From: CAZFYZ01 sp964523735
GTDB lineage: Bacteria; Armatimonadota; UBA5829
Direction of reading: 5' to 3'
Assembly: GCA_964523735.1 (NCBI GenBank)
Contig: CAZFYZ010000121.1
Coordinates: 1-10,436, forward strand
DNA: 10,436 nucleotides
In this document: positions 1 to 6,544 of the stretch, in pieces
Position numbering within the stretch: the stretch's first letter is position 1
Layout of the letters: every line of letters begins with the position of its first letter
Notes under the pieces: generated by a model
What the model was told of the DNA's origin: nothing
Database searches by the model: none
Seen by the model: the letters and a program-made list of their open reading frames with translations, nothing else
Position numbers and translations under genes: made by a program

Positions 1-12
1 TCTCACTACCTC

Positions 13-36
13 TAGCGCCCCGCCTCCAGTGGCGGG
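13..36 (-). terminator. GC-rich hairpin after the aminotransferase gene (possible weak terminator)
   Basis: CCCGCC at 19-24 and GGCGGG at 31-36 form a 6-bp all-GC stem with a 6-nt loop, starting 6 nt past the aminotransferase stop codon. No T-run follows on the minus strand. It may therefore be a pause or processing hairpin, or an attenuator before a further gene, rather than a true intrinsic terminator. Confidence 0.3.
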
Positions 37-42
37 TCTACG

Positions 43-1143
43 TCACGCCCGTACTTCCTTTATGATCGCCGCGGCTTCGGCCACTTGGGCCTCTGTCAAC
101 TCTGGGAACATCGGGATCGAGACGATCTCCTTCGCGTACTTCTCAGCCACAGGGCACTGACCCTCATGGCCGCCAAGGAAAGCATATGCGGGCTGAAGAT
201 GAAGAGGCACGGGATAGTGGACTCCACACCCACAACCCCTCTCTTTAAGCTTAGACATGAAGGCGTCTCGATCCTTTACTCGGACGACGTACACATAGTA
301 GGAGTGCTTTGCGTACGGCTTCTCGATAGGCAGAACCAGGTCGTCGAGCCCTGCAAGCAGATCCTGGTACTGCTTAGCGTGCGCGCGGCGACCGTCAACA
401 TAGGCATCCAAGTGCTTGAACTTGACGCGGAGAATCGCAGCCTGCATACCGTCGAGCCTGGAGTTGTAACCAATGATGGCGTGCTCATACCAGGTCGTGC
501 GGCCATTGTCGCGCAGCAGCTTGATCTGATCAGCTGTTTCGTCGCTGTTCGTCAGGATAATGCCTGCGTCGCCGTATGCGCCGAGGGTCTTGCTCGGGTA
601 GAAGCTGAAGCCGGACGCATCACCGATCGAACCGGCGTGCTTGTCCTTGTAACGAGTGCCGTGAGCCTGAGCGCAGTCTTCAACGACTTTGAGGCCGTTA
701 GAGCGGGCGATGGACATGATCGCGTCCATATCGCAAGGATGGCCGTAGAGGTGGACCGGCATGATGGCCTTTGTCTTGCCTGTGATTGTGCCCCCTATCT
801 TACCAGGGTCTATGCAGTAAGTGTCGGGGTCACAATCCACGAATACAGGAGTGCCTCCCGCATGGGAGACTGCGGCAGCTGTGGCAATGAACGTGTTCGC
901 GGGGACTATGACCTCGTCGCCATCGCCGATGCCGAGAGCCTTGAGGGCGAGGAAGAGAGCCTCAGTACCGTTCGCAACGCCTATACCGTGCTTGGCGCCA
1001 CAGTAGGAGGCGAACTCGGTCTCGAAGGTCTTCATCTCGTCGCTGAGGATGAAGGCGGTGTTCTCGCAGACGTTCTTGATCGCGGCCTCAACCTCGGCGG
1101 CGATCGCGCGGTGCTGTATCTTCAGATCGATAAGTGGAACCAT
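43..1143 (-). CDS. DegT/DnrJ/EryC1/StrS-family PLP-dependent sugar aminotransferase
   Basis: This is a cytoplasmic enzyme that should transfer an amino group, usually from glutamate, to a keto sugar nucleotide. The 366-residue length is normal for the family. Visible motifs are NGTEAL near residue 58, the PANTFIAT segment near 81, HLYGHP at 131-136, VEDCAQAHG with the cofactor-contacting Asp156, and FYPSKTLGAYGD with the PLP-binding lysine at 185. YNSRLDGMQAA follows at 226-236. The start chosen is ATG at 1143 with an AGAGG SD about 7 nt upstream. A TTG two codons earlier (1149) is possible but lies too close to that SD. The gene begins 21 bp after the acyltransferase stop, so the two are almost certainly cotranscribed. 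This pairing matches WbpE/WbpD, FdtB/FdtC or VioA/VioB pathways for 3- or 4-acylamino sugars. The family is certain; the exact sugar cannot be read from the sequence. Confidence 0.93.
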   Translation of the reverse strand: MVPLIDLKIQHRAIAAEVEAAIKNVCENTAFILSDEMKTFETEFASYCGAKHGIGVANGTEALFLALKALGIGDGDEVIVPANTFIATAAAVSHAGGTPVFVDCDPDTYCIDPGKIGGTITGKTKAIMPVHLYGHPCDMDAIMSIARSNGLKVVEDCAQAHGTRYKDKHAGSIGDASGFSFYPSKTLGAYGDAGIILTNSDETADQIKLLRDNGRTTWYEHAIIGYNSRLDGMQAAILRVKFKHLDAYVDGRRAHAKQYQDLLAGLDDLVLPIEKPYAKHSYYVYVVRVKDRDAFMSKLKERGCGCGVHYPVPLHLQPAYAFLGGHEGQCPVAEKYAKEIVSIPMFPELTEAQVAEAAAIIKEVRA

Positions 1144-1164
1144 TCCCAATCCTCTCCGCCAGCG

Positions 1165-1797
1165 TTACTCGTGCAACAGGTGGCTGTATGGCCTGTCGGT
1201 CAAGCCCGACTGACACTTCAAATCATGTATACTGCAAAGCACACGGCCAGGATTCCCTACAATGACAGATTCCGGAGGAACATCTTTCACGATGACTGCC
1301 CCTGAGCCTATCAGCGAGTGCGCGCCAATCCGGACGAACGGTAGAATCGTGACATTGACGCCGATCTCCACGCCTTCTTCGATATGCGGGCCGCGCATGC
1401 AGTCGCCCGAATGCTCGCAGCCGGGATGGATGTCGTTGGCGATCGTAACGCCGGGGGCCATGAAGGCGTTGTCTTCGACCACAGTAAACTGAGCGATGTA
1501 GCAGTTGCAGTGAATCTTGACGTTGCGGCCGATCTTGCAGCCGTAATCGATCGTGGTGCAGTTCCAGACCTGGAAGTTGTCGCCGATCTCGTTCTCTTCG
1601 CGGATGGTGACGTTGTGACCGGTAGCAAGCCCGCTTCCGATCGTGGTACCACCATATATGACAGTCCCCGTGCGTATCGTAGCGTCATCCCCGATACGAA
1701 GAGTGAAATCCTTGATCTTGCGCCCGGTCAAGTAGCCGAGCTTAACGCCATCATCAATGCGCATATTCGAGCCGAGAATTATCTGGTTATCCGGCAT
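1165..1797 (-). CDS. Left-handed beta-helix (hexapeptide repeat) sugar O/N-acyltransferase
   Basis: A 210-residue protein made almost entirely of hexapeptide repeats of the I/V-G-x-x-x-x type from about residue 34 to 175. Examples are RIGDDATI, TIGSGLATGHNVTI, EIGDNFQV, KIGRNVKI and EIGVNVTI. The fold ends with the characteristic VIVGNPGRV at 178-186. Such proteins are trimeric acyl-CoA or acetyl-CoA transferases. The layout resembles the WbpD/FdtC-like group, which acetylates an amino sugar nucleotide. The neighbour just downstream is a sugar aminotransferase, so acylation of the amino group it installs is the natural reading, though this is inference. The ATG at 1797 has a GAGGG SD 6 nt upstream. 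The C-terminal tail after residue 186 is short and polar. The acyl donor and substrate are not determinable from the sequence. Confidence 0.9.
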   Translation of the reverse strand: MPDNQIILGSNMRIDDGVKLGYLTGRKIKDFTLRIGDDATIRTGTVIYGGTTIGSGLATGHNVTIREENEIGDNFQVWNCTTIDYGCKIGRNVKIHCNCYIAQFTVVEDNAFMAPGVTIANDIHPGCEHSGDCMRGPHIEEGVEIGVNVTILPFVRIGAHSLIGSGAVIVKDVPPESVIVGNPGRVLCSIHDLKCQSGLTDRPYSHLLHE

Positions 1798-2163
1798 GAT
1801 CGTCCCTCGCTTGAAAGTGTTTTAGGGAGTGCTTTGGACCCGGCAAAGTGGCGGAGCCTCGGTGAGGTTATTCCACAGAATGCTGCTCCAAAGCGACTGC
1901 ATCTAGCCTTGCGCCCGCAAGAGCGTACGCGCAAGCTCGAACCGGCCGTAGTGCTATCGCGTAGAGAATGTCAAGTCGCAGCATCGGACACACACTTGCA
2001 GGTATACGAAGTCCGGCTTCTGGAATCTGTGCTGCAGCCCATCATATCAGGATTGTGTTCCGTATGGTCCGGCGCTTATCCTCCGACTGGTTCGGGAATG
2101 CTTCAGAGGGTGAGGCCGGGAAGCCCCGAACGGTGCATCACTCCGGCCCTATACTACGTACGT
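1798..2163. other. Gene-free leader region upstream of the aminosugar gene pair
   Basis: About 365 bp lie between the acyltransferase start and the terminator that ends the upstream operon. I find no convincing coding sequence on either strand; open frames crossing it are antisense continuations with no SD or recognisable domain. It must hold the promoter of the acyltransferase-aminotransferase pair unless that pair is read through from upstream. The best candidate is a perfect TTGACA on the minus strand at 1974-1969, listed separately. Confidence 0.55.
1946..1974 (-). promoter_or_regulatory. Candidate sigma-70 promoter for the acyltransferase-aminotransferase operon
   Basis: On the minus strand a perfect -35 hexamer TTGACA lies at 1974-1969. 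At 17-18 bp spacing the only -10 is a poor CTACGG/TACGGC. The site is about 150 nt upstream of the acyltransferase ATG, in otherwise gene-free DNA and downstream of the preceding terminator. The -35 match is strong and the -10 weak, so this is only a candidate. Confidence 0.25.
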
Positions 2164-2204
2164 AAAAGGCAACAGACCCAGACTTTAGCGCAGTCTGGGT
2201 CTGT
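2164..2204 (-). terminator. Rho-independent terminator of the export/Wzz operon
   Basis: A perfect 13-bp inverted repeat, ACAGACCCAGACT at 2172-2184 and AGTCTGGGTCTGT at 2192-2204, encloses a 7-nt loop. On the minus strand the stem is followed by TGCCTTTTA, a short T-rich tail. It begins 32 nt beyond the stop codon of the Wzz/kinase-like gene. The plus-strand side has no T-run, so it should act on minus-strand transcripts. It separates the export operon from the aminosugar gene pair. Confidence 0.85.
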
Positions 2205-2235
2205 CATTAACGATGATACGCTTACCCACCAGCAG

Positions 2236-4344
2236 CTACTTGACCGCAATACCCTTGCCGCCAGGCAATTGGCCAACTGTCACTCCTTCGTAAGACCGAT
2301 GGTAGTGGAAGTATCCGCTGCTGTCCTCCCGTCTGACTTTGTTAAGGACGGCACCAAGTAGCCTCACGCCAGTGGATTCCAGCTTGGCTTTTAGCTCGGC
2401 CTCGCTTCCTCGTGGCACCCGTCCGGCAGAATGAACGACTATGGCGGACCCAACCATCGTGGAGACCAGCACCGGATCAGGGAAAGCGACTCCGGCTGGG
2501 GTGTCGAAGATCACAAAGTCAGCCACCTGCCTCACTTCCTCGACGAACTGCTTCATCTCCGAAGAGCGAAGAAGCTTGACGGGGTTGCCTGGCACAGGCC
2601 CACTGGGAACCAGCAAGAGCCCCTGAACACGAGTCTCAGCCAGGACCTCATCCCAGACTGCGGCGCCGCTGAGGACATTCGTAAGGCCGACCTTGTTCTC
2701 TACACCGAAGATTAGATGCTGTGCCGGCTGCCTGAGATCGGCATCCACAAGCACAACCCTTGCACCGTCCTTCGCGAGAGCCACGGCAAGATTCGACGCC
2801 GTGACAGTCCGACCCGCATCAGGTTCGGCGCTCACCACTGCAAACGAATTGATGGAATGGTTCTGACTCGCGATCCAGAGACTCGATGTGAGCATCTGGT
2901 AGGCCACGTCTATGATCTCAGGGCAGCTCTGCCTCGGAAGTGAGTGCGCTCGTGCGTCGGGAACCGCCGCGTGAACCGGCAGTCCAAGTAGACGCTCCGC
3001 GTCCTGCGCGGTCTTGACCGTGTTGTCCGTGTAGTGCAGCATAAACGCCACACCGATGCCAAGCAGTGGGCTCAACAAGAACGCGAGCATAAGCTTAAGT
3101 CCGCTGCGCTTATTCTTCTCCGTAACATACGGCCCCTCAAGCAACCTCAGCGCCTGATCTGTGTTGACTCGCTGTTCCGCTAATCTCGCCTCATCCAGTT
3201 TCTGGCGCATATTGCCGTAGGTCTGCGTGGCTACCCTGACATTGGTGTCCAGCTCGGCAAGCTTCGCAGCCTTCTCAGGCATGGACGCAAGTTCGCTTCT
3301 AACGTCTGCCAGAACCGCTGACGCCGCCTCTCGACGGGCAGCAGATCCGACTTTGTCGAGCTGAACAACTATCCATTTGTCCTTGCTGCTAGTCCAGTTC
3401 GGGTTCTTCGACTTGCTCTGCGCGGACATGTAGGTTTCCTGCATGTCTTGCAGCTTGCTCTTAGTCTCTTCGATCTGTCGATTGATGAACTGTACATCAG
3501 GATGGTTATCTAGTTTGCGTGGTTGGCCTGGGGCACCAGTTGTCCAAGCGAACTTCTGTGTCTCCAGCTTGACCAACTCGCCCTTAAGGAACTGCCAATT
3601 CGGATCACGAGAAGTCTGCTCGGCGCTGACTGTCCACTCTTGGAGACTCCTCATCTCCCTCGCGAGTGCACGTTCCGCGGCCACTGCATTCTGGTAAGCC
3701 GCTGTGCTCTGGTTGAGATCATTCTTAGCCTGAGCCAAACGCTGGACTATGGACTGGCTCTGCATATCCACAGCGACTACACCGTACTCCTCTTGCTTCG
3801 CCCTCAAAGCGTCCTGAGCAGCCACCATAGCCTTGCGCGTGCTCTCTAGTTGGCTCTCGATGAACTCACGGCTCTTACCGACGGCCGCGTTGTTGATCTC
3901 GCCGTACCTCACAATGAACTGCTTGGCAATGACATCTGCCGCAGTATAGGCGTCTTCCTGGTTGGGCAATGTCACCTTGATGACGAGGATCGTGGAATCA
4001 CGGTCGGGGGCAATTTCCAATCCACCTTGGATCTCCGGCAAGGTGGATCTAAGACCCAGATCATTCAGAGTCGTGAACGCGGGCTGAAGGACGGACGGGC
4101 TCCTCGCGATTCTGGTCAAGTTGGATATCCGCAACTGTACGTCCTGGATCATCATCTGCGGATCCGGGTAGACGGAGACCCCCTCCTTGGACATGCCGCG
4201 CGACTCCATGAGCGCGACCCCGCCTGTGTAGAGCTTCGGAGTGCTTCTATCCATGGCGAAGACAGCGCCGACGCAGATTACCATCCCAAGCAGTATGAGC
4301 CAGCGTCTTCGCCTTATGATTCTGTAATAACGCCAGAATTCCAC
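2236..4344 (-). CDS. Wzz/BY-kinase-type polysaccharide chain-length regulator with altered P-loop (K to R)
   Basis: A 702-residue inner-membrane protein of the GumC/Wzc type that controls polymer length and export. TM1 is at about residues 15-31, preceded by a basic RRRR. A long coiled-coil periplasmic region (about 150-400) includes two PNW-containing repeats and a GNVR-like segment near 360-392. TM2 is at about 416-436. A cytoplasmic CpsD/CapB-like domain follows. It keeps the Walker A' motif VVLVDADLRQP (Asp534, Asp536), the GNPVKLLRSSEM motif at 586-597, and Walker B FVIFDTP (Asp614). The Walker A motif reads SAEPDAGRTVTASNLA, so the invariant lysine is Arg512 (codon CGG at 2811-2809). 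The C-terminal tyrosine cluster is small: Tyr678, Tyr681 and Tyr685. The GTG start is fixed by AGGAGG 5 nt upstream. The gene begins 39 bp after the export-protein gene. Family assignment is firm; kinase activity is doubtful. Confidence 0.93.
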   Translation of the reverse strand: MEFWRYYRIIRRRRWLILLGMVICVGAVFAMDRSTPKLYTGGVALMESRGMSKEGVSVYPDPQMMIQDVQLRISNLTRIARSPSVLQPAFTTLNDLGLRSTLPEIQGGLEIAPDRDSTILVIKVTLPNQEDAYTAADVIAKQFIVRYGEINNAAVGKSREFIESQLESTRKAMVAAQDALRAKQEEYGVVAVDMQSQSIVQRLAQAKNDLNQSTAAYQNAVAAERALAREMRSLQEWTVSAEQTSRDPNWQFLKGELVKLETQKFAWTTGAPGQPRKLDNHPDVQFINRQIEETKSKLQDMQETYMSAQSKSKNPNWTSSKDKWIVVQLDKVGSAARREAASAVLADVRSELASMPEKAAKLAELDTNVRVATQTYGNMRQKLDEARLAEQRVNTDQALRLLEGPYVTEKNKRSGLKLMLAFLLSPLLGIGVAFMLHYTDNTVKTAQDAERLLGLPVHAAVPDARAHSLPRQSCPEIIDVAYQMLTSSLWIASQNHSINSFAVVSAEPDAGRTVTASNLAVALAKDGARVVLVDADLRQPAQHLIFGVENKVGLTNVLSGAAVWDEVLAETRVQGLLLVPSGPVPGNPVKLLRSSEMKQFVEEVRQVADFVIFDTPAGVAFPDPVLVSTMVGSAIVVHSAGRVPRGSEAELKAKLESTGVRLLGAVLNKVRREDSSGYFHYHRSYEGVTVGQLPGGKGIAVK

Positions 4345-4383
4345 GAGTGCCTCCTAGCAACCTGAGTAGTTGCGCTTCCCTCG

Positions 4384-5346
4384 CTAGAACAACCCGTAGC
4401 GACGGAGATAACCAACGTTAACGATGGTAGAAAGAATTGACGAGATCCTGCCCCAGTCGGGTCTTCTGGTCTCAGGTACTATGACCACATCGCCCGGCTG
4501 CAGAGGTATATCCTGCGAGAGATCAGCTTTGTCAAACATCCTTGTGAGGTCACACTTTACCCGCTCAGGCTTAGCAGGGTCGCCACGCACGATCACAGTG
4601 TTCTTGATGGCCCCGCGTTCGTTCGGCCCACCCGCCAAGGTAATGGCGGCCGTAACAGTGGTACGGTCCTTGAGCGGAAAGATACCAGGTCTCATCACGT
4701 AACCCAGTACGTAGAACTTGTTCTCGTAGTTCTCCTGCGGGATGAAGATGATGTCGCCCTTCTCGAGCTTGTAGTTCTGCGAGAAGTCTCCCTTGAACAT
4801 CTTCTTGAGGTCGATCGTGATAGACTCCTGGCCACGATGTGTGAAGGTTGCCTTCTCCAGCCAGGCGTCGCTCGTGTAGCTGCCTGCAGAGGCGATTGCA
4901 TCAAAGACCGTATCGCCGTCTTTGAAGACAACCTCGCCAGGACGACCCACAGCCCCGGCTACCCGGCAGGTCGGCTGGTGGACCTTGATGATTGTTATCT
5001 GGATCTTCGCGTCGGCGATGATCCCATCCTCTTCCAGCCTTCTGGATATCTCTCGAGTAAGCTCAGCCTGAGTAAGCCCCACAGCCTGAATATCGCCGAT
5101 GTACGCGATATTGACCTTTCCATCAGGCGTAACCTGAAGCTGCTGCTTGCTCAACTGTGGCTCGTTCCACACGTCCAACTGGAGGATATCCTCCTCCGCC
5201 AGGCGGTAAGTGGAATCCACGGCCGGTGGCGGCGCGGTCGTGCCCGGGTCTCCTGGATTGGTTTCCTGGGCAACCGCCAGAGGAGTGACGGCAAACACGG
5301 CGGCTGCACAGCAGACACTGAGCAGCGCCAGCGTGGTCTTCTTCAC
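4384..5346 (-). CDS. Wza-like periplasmic/outer-membrane polysaccharide export protein (Poly_export plus two SLBB domains)
   Basis: A 320-residue secreted protein expected to form the outer-membrane channel for exopolysaccharide. The signal peptide is VKKTTLALLS... with probable cleavage after AVA near residue 26. No clear lipobox is present (LSVC lacks a small -1 residue), unlike lipoprotein Wza. A Poly_export domain runs from about 45 to 123, starting YRLAEEDILQLDVW. Two SLBB-type beta-grasp domains follow, at about 125-204 (GAVGRPGEV) and 210-292 (GYVMRPGIF). A C-terminal amphipathic helix, WGRISSILSTIV, sits where Wza has its membrane-spanning helix. The frame is open to 5427, but GTG at 5346 is preferred: AGGAGG lies 6 nt upstream and the protein then starts directly with its signal peptide. 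It is the first gene of a two-gene operon with the Wzz-like protein. Confidence 0.92.
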   Translation of the reverse strand: MKKTTLALLSVCCAAAVFAVTPLAVAQETNPGDPGTTAPPPAVDSTYRLAEEDILQLDVWNEPQLSKQQLQVTPDGKVNIAYIGDIQAVGLTQAELTREISRRLEEDGIIADAKIQITIIKVHQPTCRVAGAVGRPGEVVFKDGDTVFDAIASAGSYTSDAWLEKATFTHRGQESITIDLKKMFKGDFSQNYKLEKGDIIFIPQENYENKFYVLGYVMRPGIFPLKDRTTVTAAITLAGGPNERGAIKNTVIVRGDPAKPERVKCDLTRMFDKADLSQDIPLQPGDVVIVPETRRPDWGRISSILSTIVNVGYLRRYGLF

Positions 5347-5352
5347 GTGTTC

Positions 5353-5358
5353 CCTCCT
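5353..5358 (-). promoter_or_regulatory. Shine-Dalgarno AGGAGG that fixes the export-protein GTG start
   Basis: A perfect AGGAGG on the minus strand sits 6 nt before GTG at 5346. It decides against the longer in-frame reading that begins at 5427, whose extra 27 residues would precede and mask the signal peptide. Confidence 0.85.
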
Positions 5359-5402
5359 GTTCGAGCCAGATGTCGGCCCTGCAATACCAATTATTGACGA
5401 GT

Positions 5403-5431
5403 GAGCGTGTATCTTTAGGCTTGACACGCTC
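5403..5431. repeat. Perfect 8-bp inverted repeat in the divergent intergenic region
   Basis: GAGCGTGT at 5403-5410 and ACACGCTC at 5424-5431 are separated by 13 nt. In the minus-strand transcript this is a stem-loop about 57 nt upstream of the export-protein GTG. As DNA it is a dyad that could bind a dimeric regulator. It lies about 200 bp upstream of the inferred start site of the divergent PEP-CTERM gene, at the outer limit of usual sigma-54 enhancer spacing. No T-run follows, so it is not an intrinsic terminator. Confidence 0.5.
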
Positions 5432-5485
5432 CAACGGCCTGACGGTTACGATTACGCCAAAGCCCAAAGCATAGTTCCCGCTGAG

Positions 5486-5514
5486 TCTATATACTTCCCC
5501 AGACAGCCCAGCAA
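5486..5514 (-). promoter_or_regulatory. Candidate sigma-70 promoter for the export/Wzz operon
   Basis: On the minus strand TTGCTG at 5514-5509 and TATAGA at 5491-5486 are separated by 17 bp. This predicts a start near 5479 and a leader of about 130 nt containing the 5403-5431 hairpin. The -10 is good and the -35 is mediocre. I see no better promoter between here and the gene. Confidence 0.3.
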
Positions 5515-5577
5515 TGAAACTTCCATACGCTCATAGCCTTAGCACAGGGCAATGAAGCAGGCAACCATCAATTAATT

Positions 5578-5613
5578 GTCGCAGTCGATATGGCACTGTC
5601 GCCGTTGTGGCAC
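5578..5613 (+). repeat. Imperfect tandem direct repeat upstream of the PEP-CTERM gene
   Basis: Two copies of GTCGC(A/C)GT(C/T)G(ATA/-)TGGCAC lie at 5578-5596 and 5598-5613, with starts 20 bp apart. They match at 14 of 16 shared positions. The second copy supplies the -24 element of the sigma-54 promoter candidate. The first copy has no GC at the -12 position. A perfect palindrome CAATTAATTG (5569-5578) abuts the first copy. Confidence 0.5.
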
Positions 5614-5624
5614 AGATTATGCAA
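5608..5624 (+). promoter_or_regulatory. Sigma-54 (RpoN) -24/-12 promoter of the PEP-CTERM gene
   Basis: TGGCACAGATTATGCAA on the plus strand matches the consensus TGGCAC-N5-TTGCA at nearly every fixed position. The invariant GG (5609-5610) and GC (5621-5622) have the obligatory 10-nt spacing; the only departure in the -12 block is ATGCA for TTGCA. The predicted start is near 5634, leaving a leader of about 74 nt. The site is correctly oriented for the gene at 5708. PEP-CTERM genes in other bacteria are known to be under RpoN with the PrsK/PrsR two-component pair, which supports the call. Confidence 0.65.
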
Positions 5625-5707
5625 GCAGGATTACTGGGATATCGGCGAGCCCTCAGTTGCTCACCGCCCGGCACAACCCACACCCGTGAGGCCTCAGGAG
5701 CAATTAC

Positions 5708-6541
5708 TTGAAACGGTTTCTTGTCTGCATGCTGCTTCTTACAGCCATCTCTGCAGCATTCCTTCCCGCGTCGTCTGGTGCCCCACTGCCTGCGCCTGCC
5801 GGGTCGTTCCTCAGAAGCCGAGCAGCTACAGCAGATGAGCTTGTTGCACAGGTGAGGGGGGACGACGCTGTCGCCGGCCTGTATGCACGCCACTTCGGCG
5901 CAGAGGTGAGCGATGTCGTCGTGCGGCTTCGGGCGCTGCGTCCGATGCTGTTGGAACACCCGGTCACTGTCCGGTACTATTTCGTGGACACCAAAGGCAA
6001 TATACTGAGCAAGGTAGTCACTCTCCCACGTTCGACCGCTGTGTTCGCCTCTGGTGATGGCGTACCAGTGCTATCCTGGCCGTACGGCAATCCTATTGGT
6101 GCGTCGATCGAACCGCCGCTTAGGGCAAAGGACGCAGCACGGGTGGATGCGGATTCCGTGTCCCGGACCTCGGACAGCCTTCCAGGCATCATATCGGCGC
6201 CGGCCGCTGGCGCAAACGGTCTGGCGACGTCCCCTGATGGTCAACTCAATGCCCCCATCACGGCGGATCCAGTGGCCATGGTCACTATGCCGAATCCGGC
6301 CCTTAGCAGGCCGGGCGGACCCGATAGTATCCAGTCCTCCGGCCTGAACGGCAGATTGCTTGCGGGAATCGGCGGAGCTGCGGGAGCTTTGGGAGCATTG
6401 GCGATGCTAAGCTCAGCAAATGGCGGATCGGGTTTGATAGAGAATGCAGGCCCCAATCCTGTTCCTGAGCCGCAAGGGCTGATTGCGCTCGGGCTGGGGA
6501 TGACAGGATTCGGTCTGCTTCGCTGGCGCAGGCGAAGGTAG
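5708..6541 (+). CDS. PEP-CTERM sorting-signal protein (exosortase substrate), function unknown
   Basis: A 277-residue secreted protein. Its TTG start at 5708 is supported by AGGAG 7 nt upstream and by a signal peptide beginning right after it (KRFLVCMLLLTAISAAFLP, cleavage near residue 25). Residues about 40-135 form a compact conserved-looking region with LYARHFGAEVSDVV, a VRYYFVDTKGNI strand and PVLSWPYGNPIG. I recall similar segments in uncharacterised Armatimonadota proteins but cannot verify this. A low-complexity Pro/Ala/Ser/Gly linker follows, with an extra hydrophobic stretch at 217-234. The C-terminus is a classic PEP-CTERM tripartite signal: VPEP at 252-255, a hydrophobic helix at about 257-271, then RWRRRR to the end. 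This predicts exosortase processing and surface or exopolysaccharide association. It is divergent from the polysaccharide export operon and convergent with smc. No catalytic motif is visible. Confidence 0.88.
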   Translation: MKRFLVCMLLLTAISAAFLPASSGAPLPAPAGSFLRSRAATADELVAQVRGDDAVAGLYARHFGAEVSDVVVRLRALRPMLLEHPVTVRYYFVDTKGNILSKVVTLPRSTAVFASGDGVPVLSWPYGNPIGASIEPPLRAKDAARVDADSVSRTSDSLPGIISAPAAGANGLATSPDGQLNAPITADPVAMVTMPNPALSRPGGPDSIQSSGLNGRLLAGIGGAAGALGALAMLSSANGGSGLIENAGPNPVPEPQGLIALGLGMTGFGLLRWRRRR

Positions 6542-6544
6542 CCC

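Noticed and set aside
85..1305. Long plus-strand open frame (406 codons) opposite the aminotransferase
   Set aside because: It is antisense to a gene with unmistakable PLP-enzyme motifs, has no SD, domain or secretion signal, and arises from codon bias on the other strand.
1384..2361. Plus-strand open frame of 325 codons crossing the acyltransferase, the leader and the Wzz-like 3' end
   Set aside because: It runs through a perfect terminator hairpin and two genes in antisense, and its translation shows no recognisable domain; the part over the leader is not coding-like.
5347..5427. N-terminal extension of the export protein to 5427
   Set aside because: In frame, but it would place 27 residues before a clear signal peptide and ignore the perfect AGGAGG before GTG at 5346.
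5420..5434. Minus-strand GG-N10-GC (TTGGAGCGTGTCAAGC) as a second sigma-54 promoter for the export operon
   Set aside because: Only the GG/GC spacing fits; the rest of the -24 element and the TT of the -12 element do not match.
5421..5450. TTGACA on the plus strand as a sigma-70 promoter for the PEP-CTERM gene
   Set aside because: No acceptable -10 at 16-18 bp (GGTTAC at 17), it is over 250 bp from the gene, and TTGACA partly arises from one arm of the inverted repeat.
5531..5959. Minus-strand open frame overlapping the divergent intergenic region and the start of the PEP-CTERM gene
   Set aside because: Antisense to the signal peptide and conserved region of a well-supported gene; no SD or domain, and it would cover the sigma-54 promoter.
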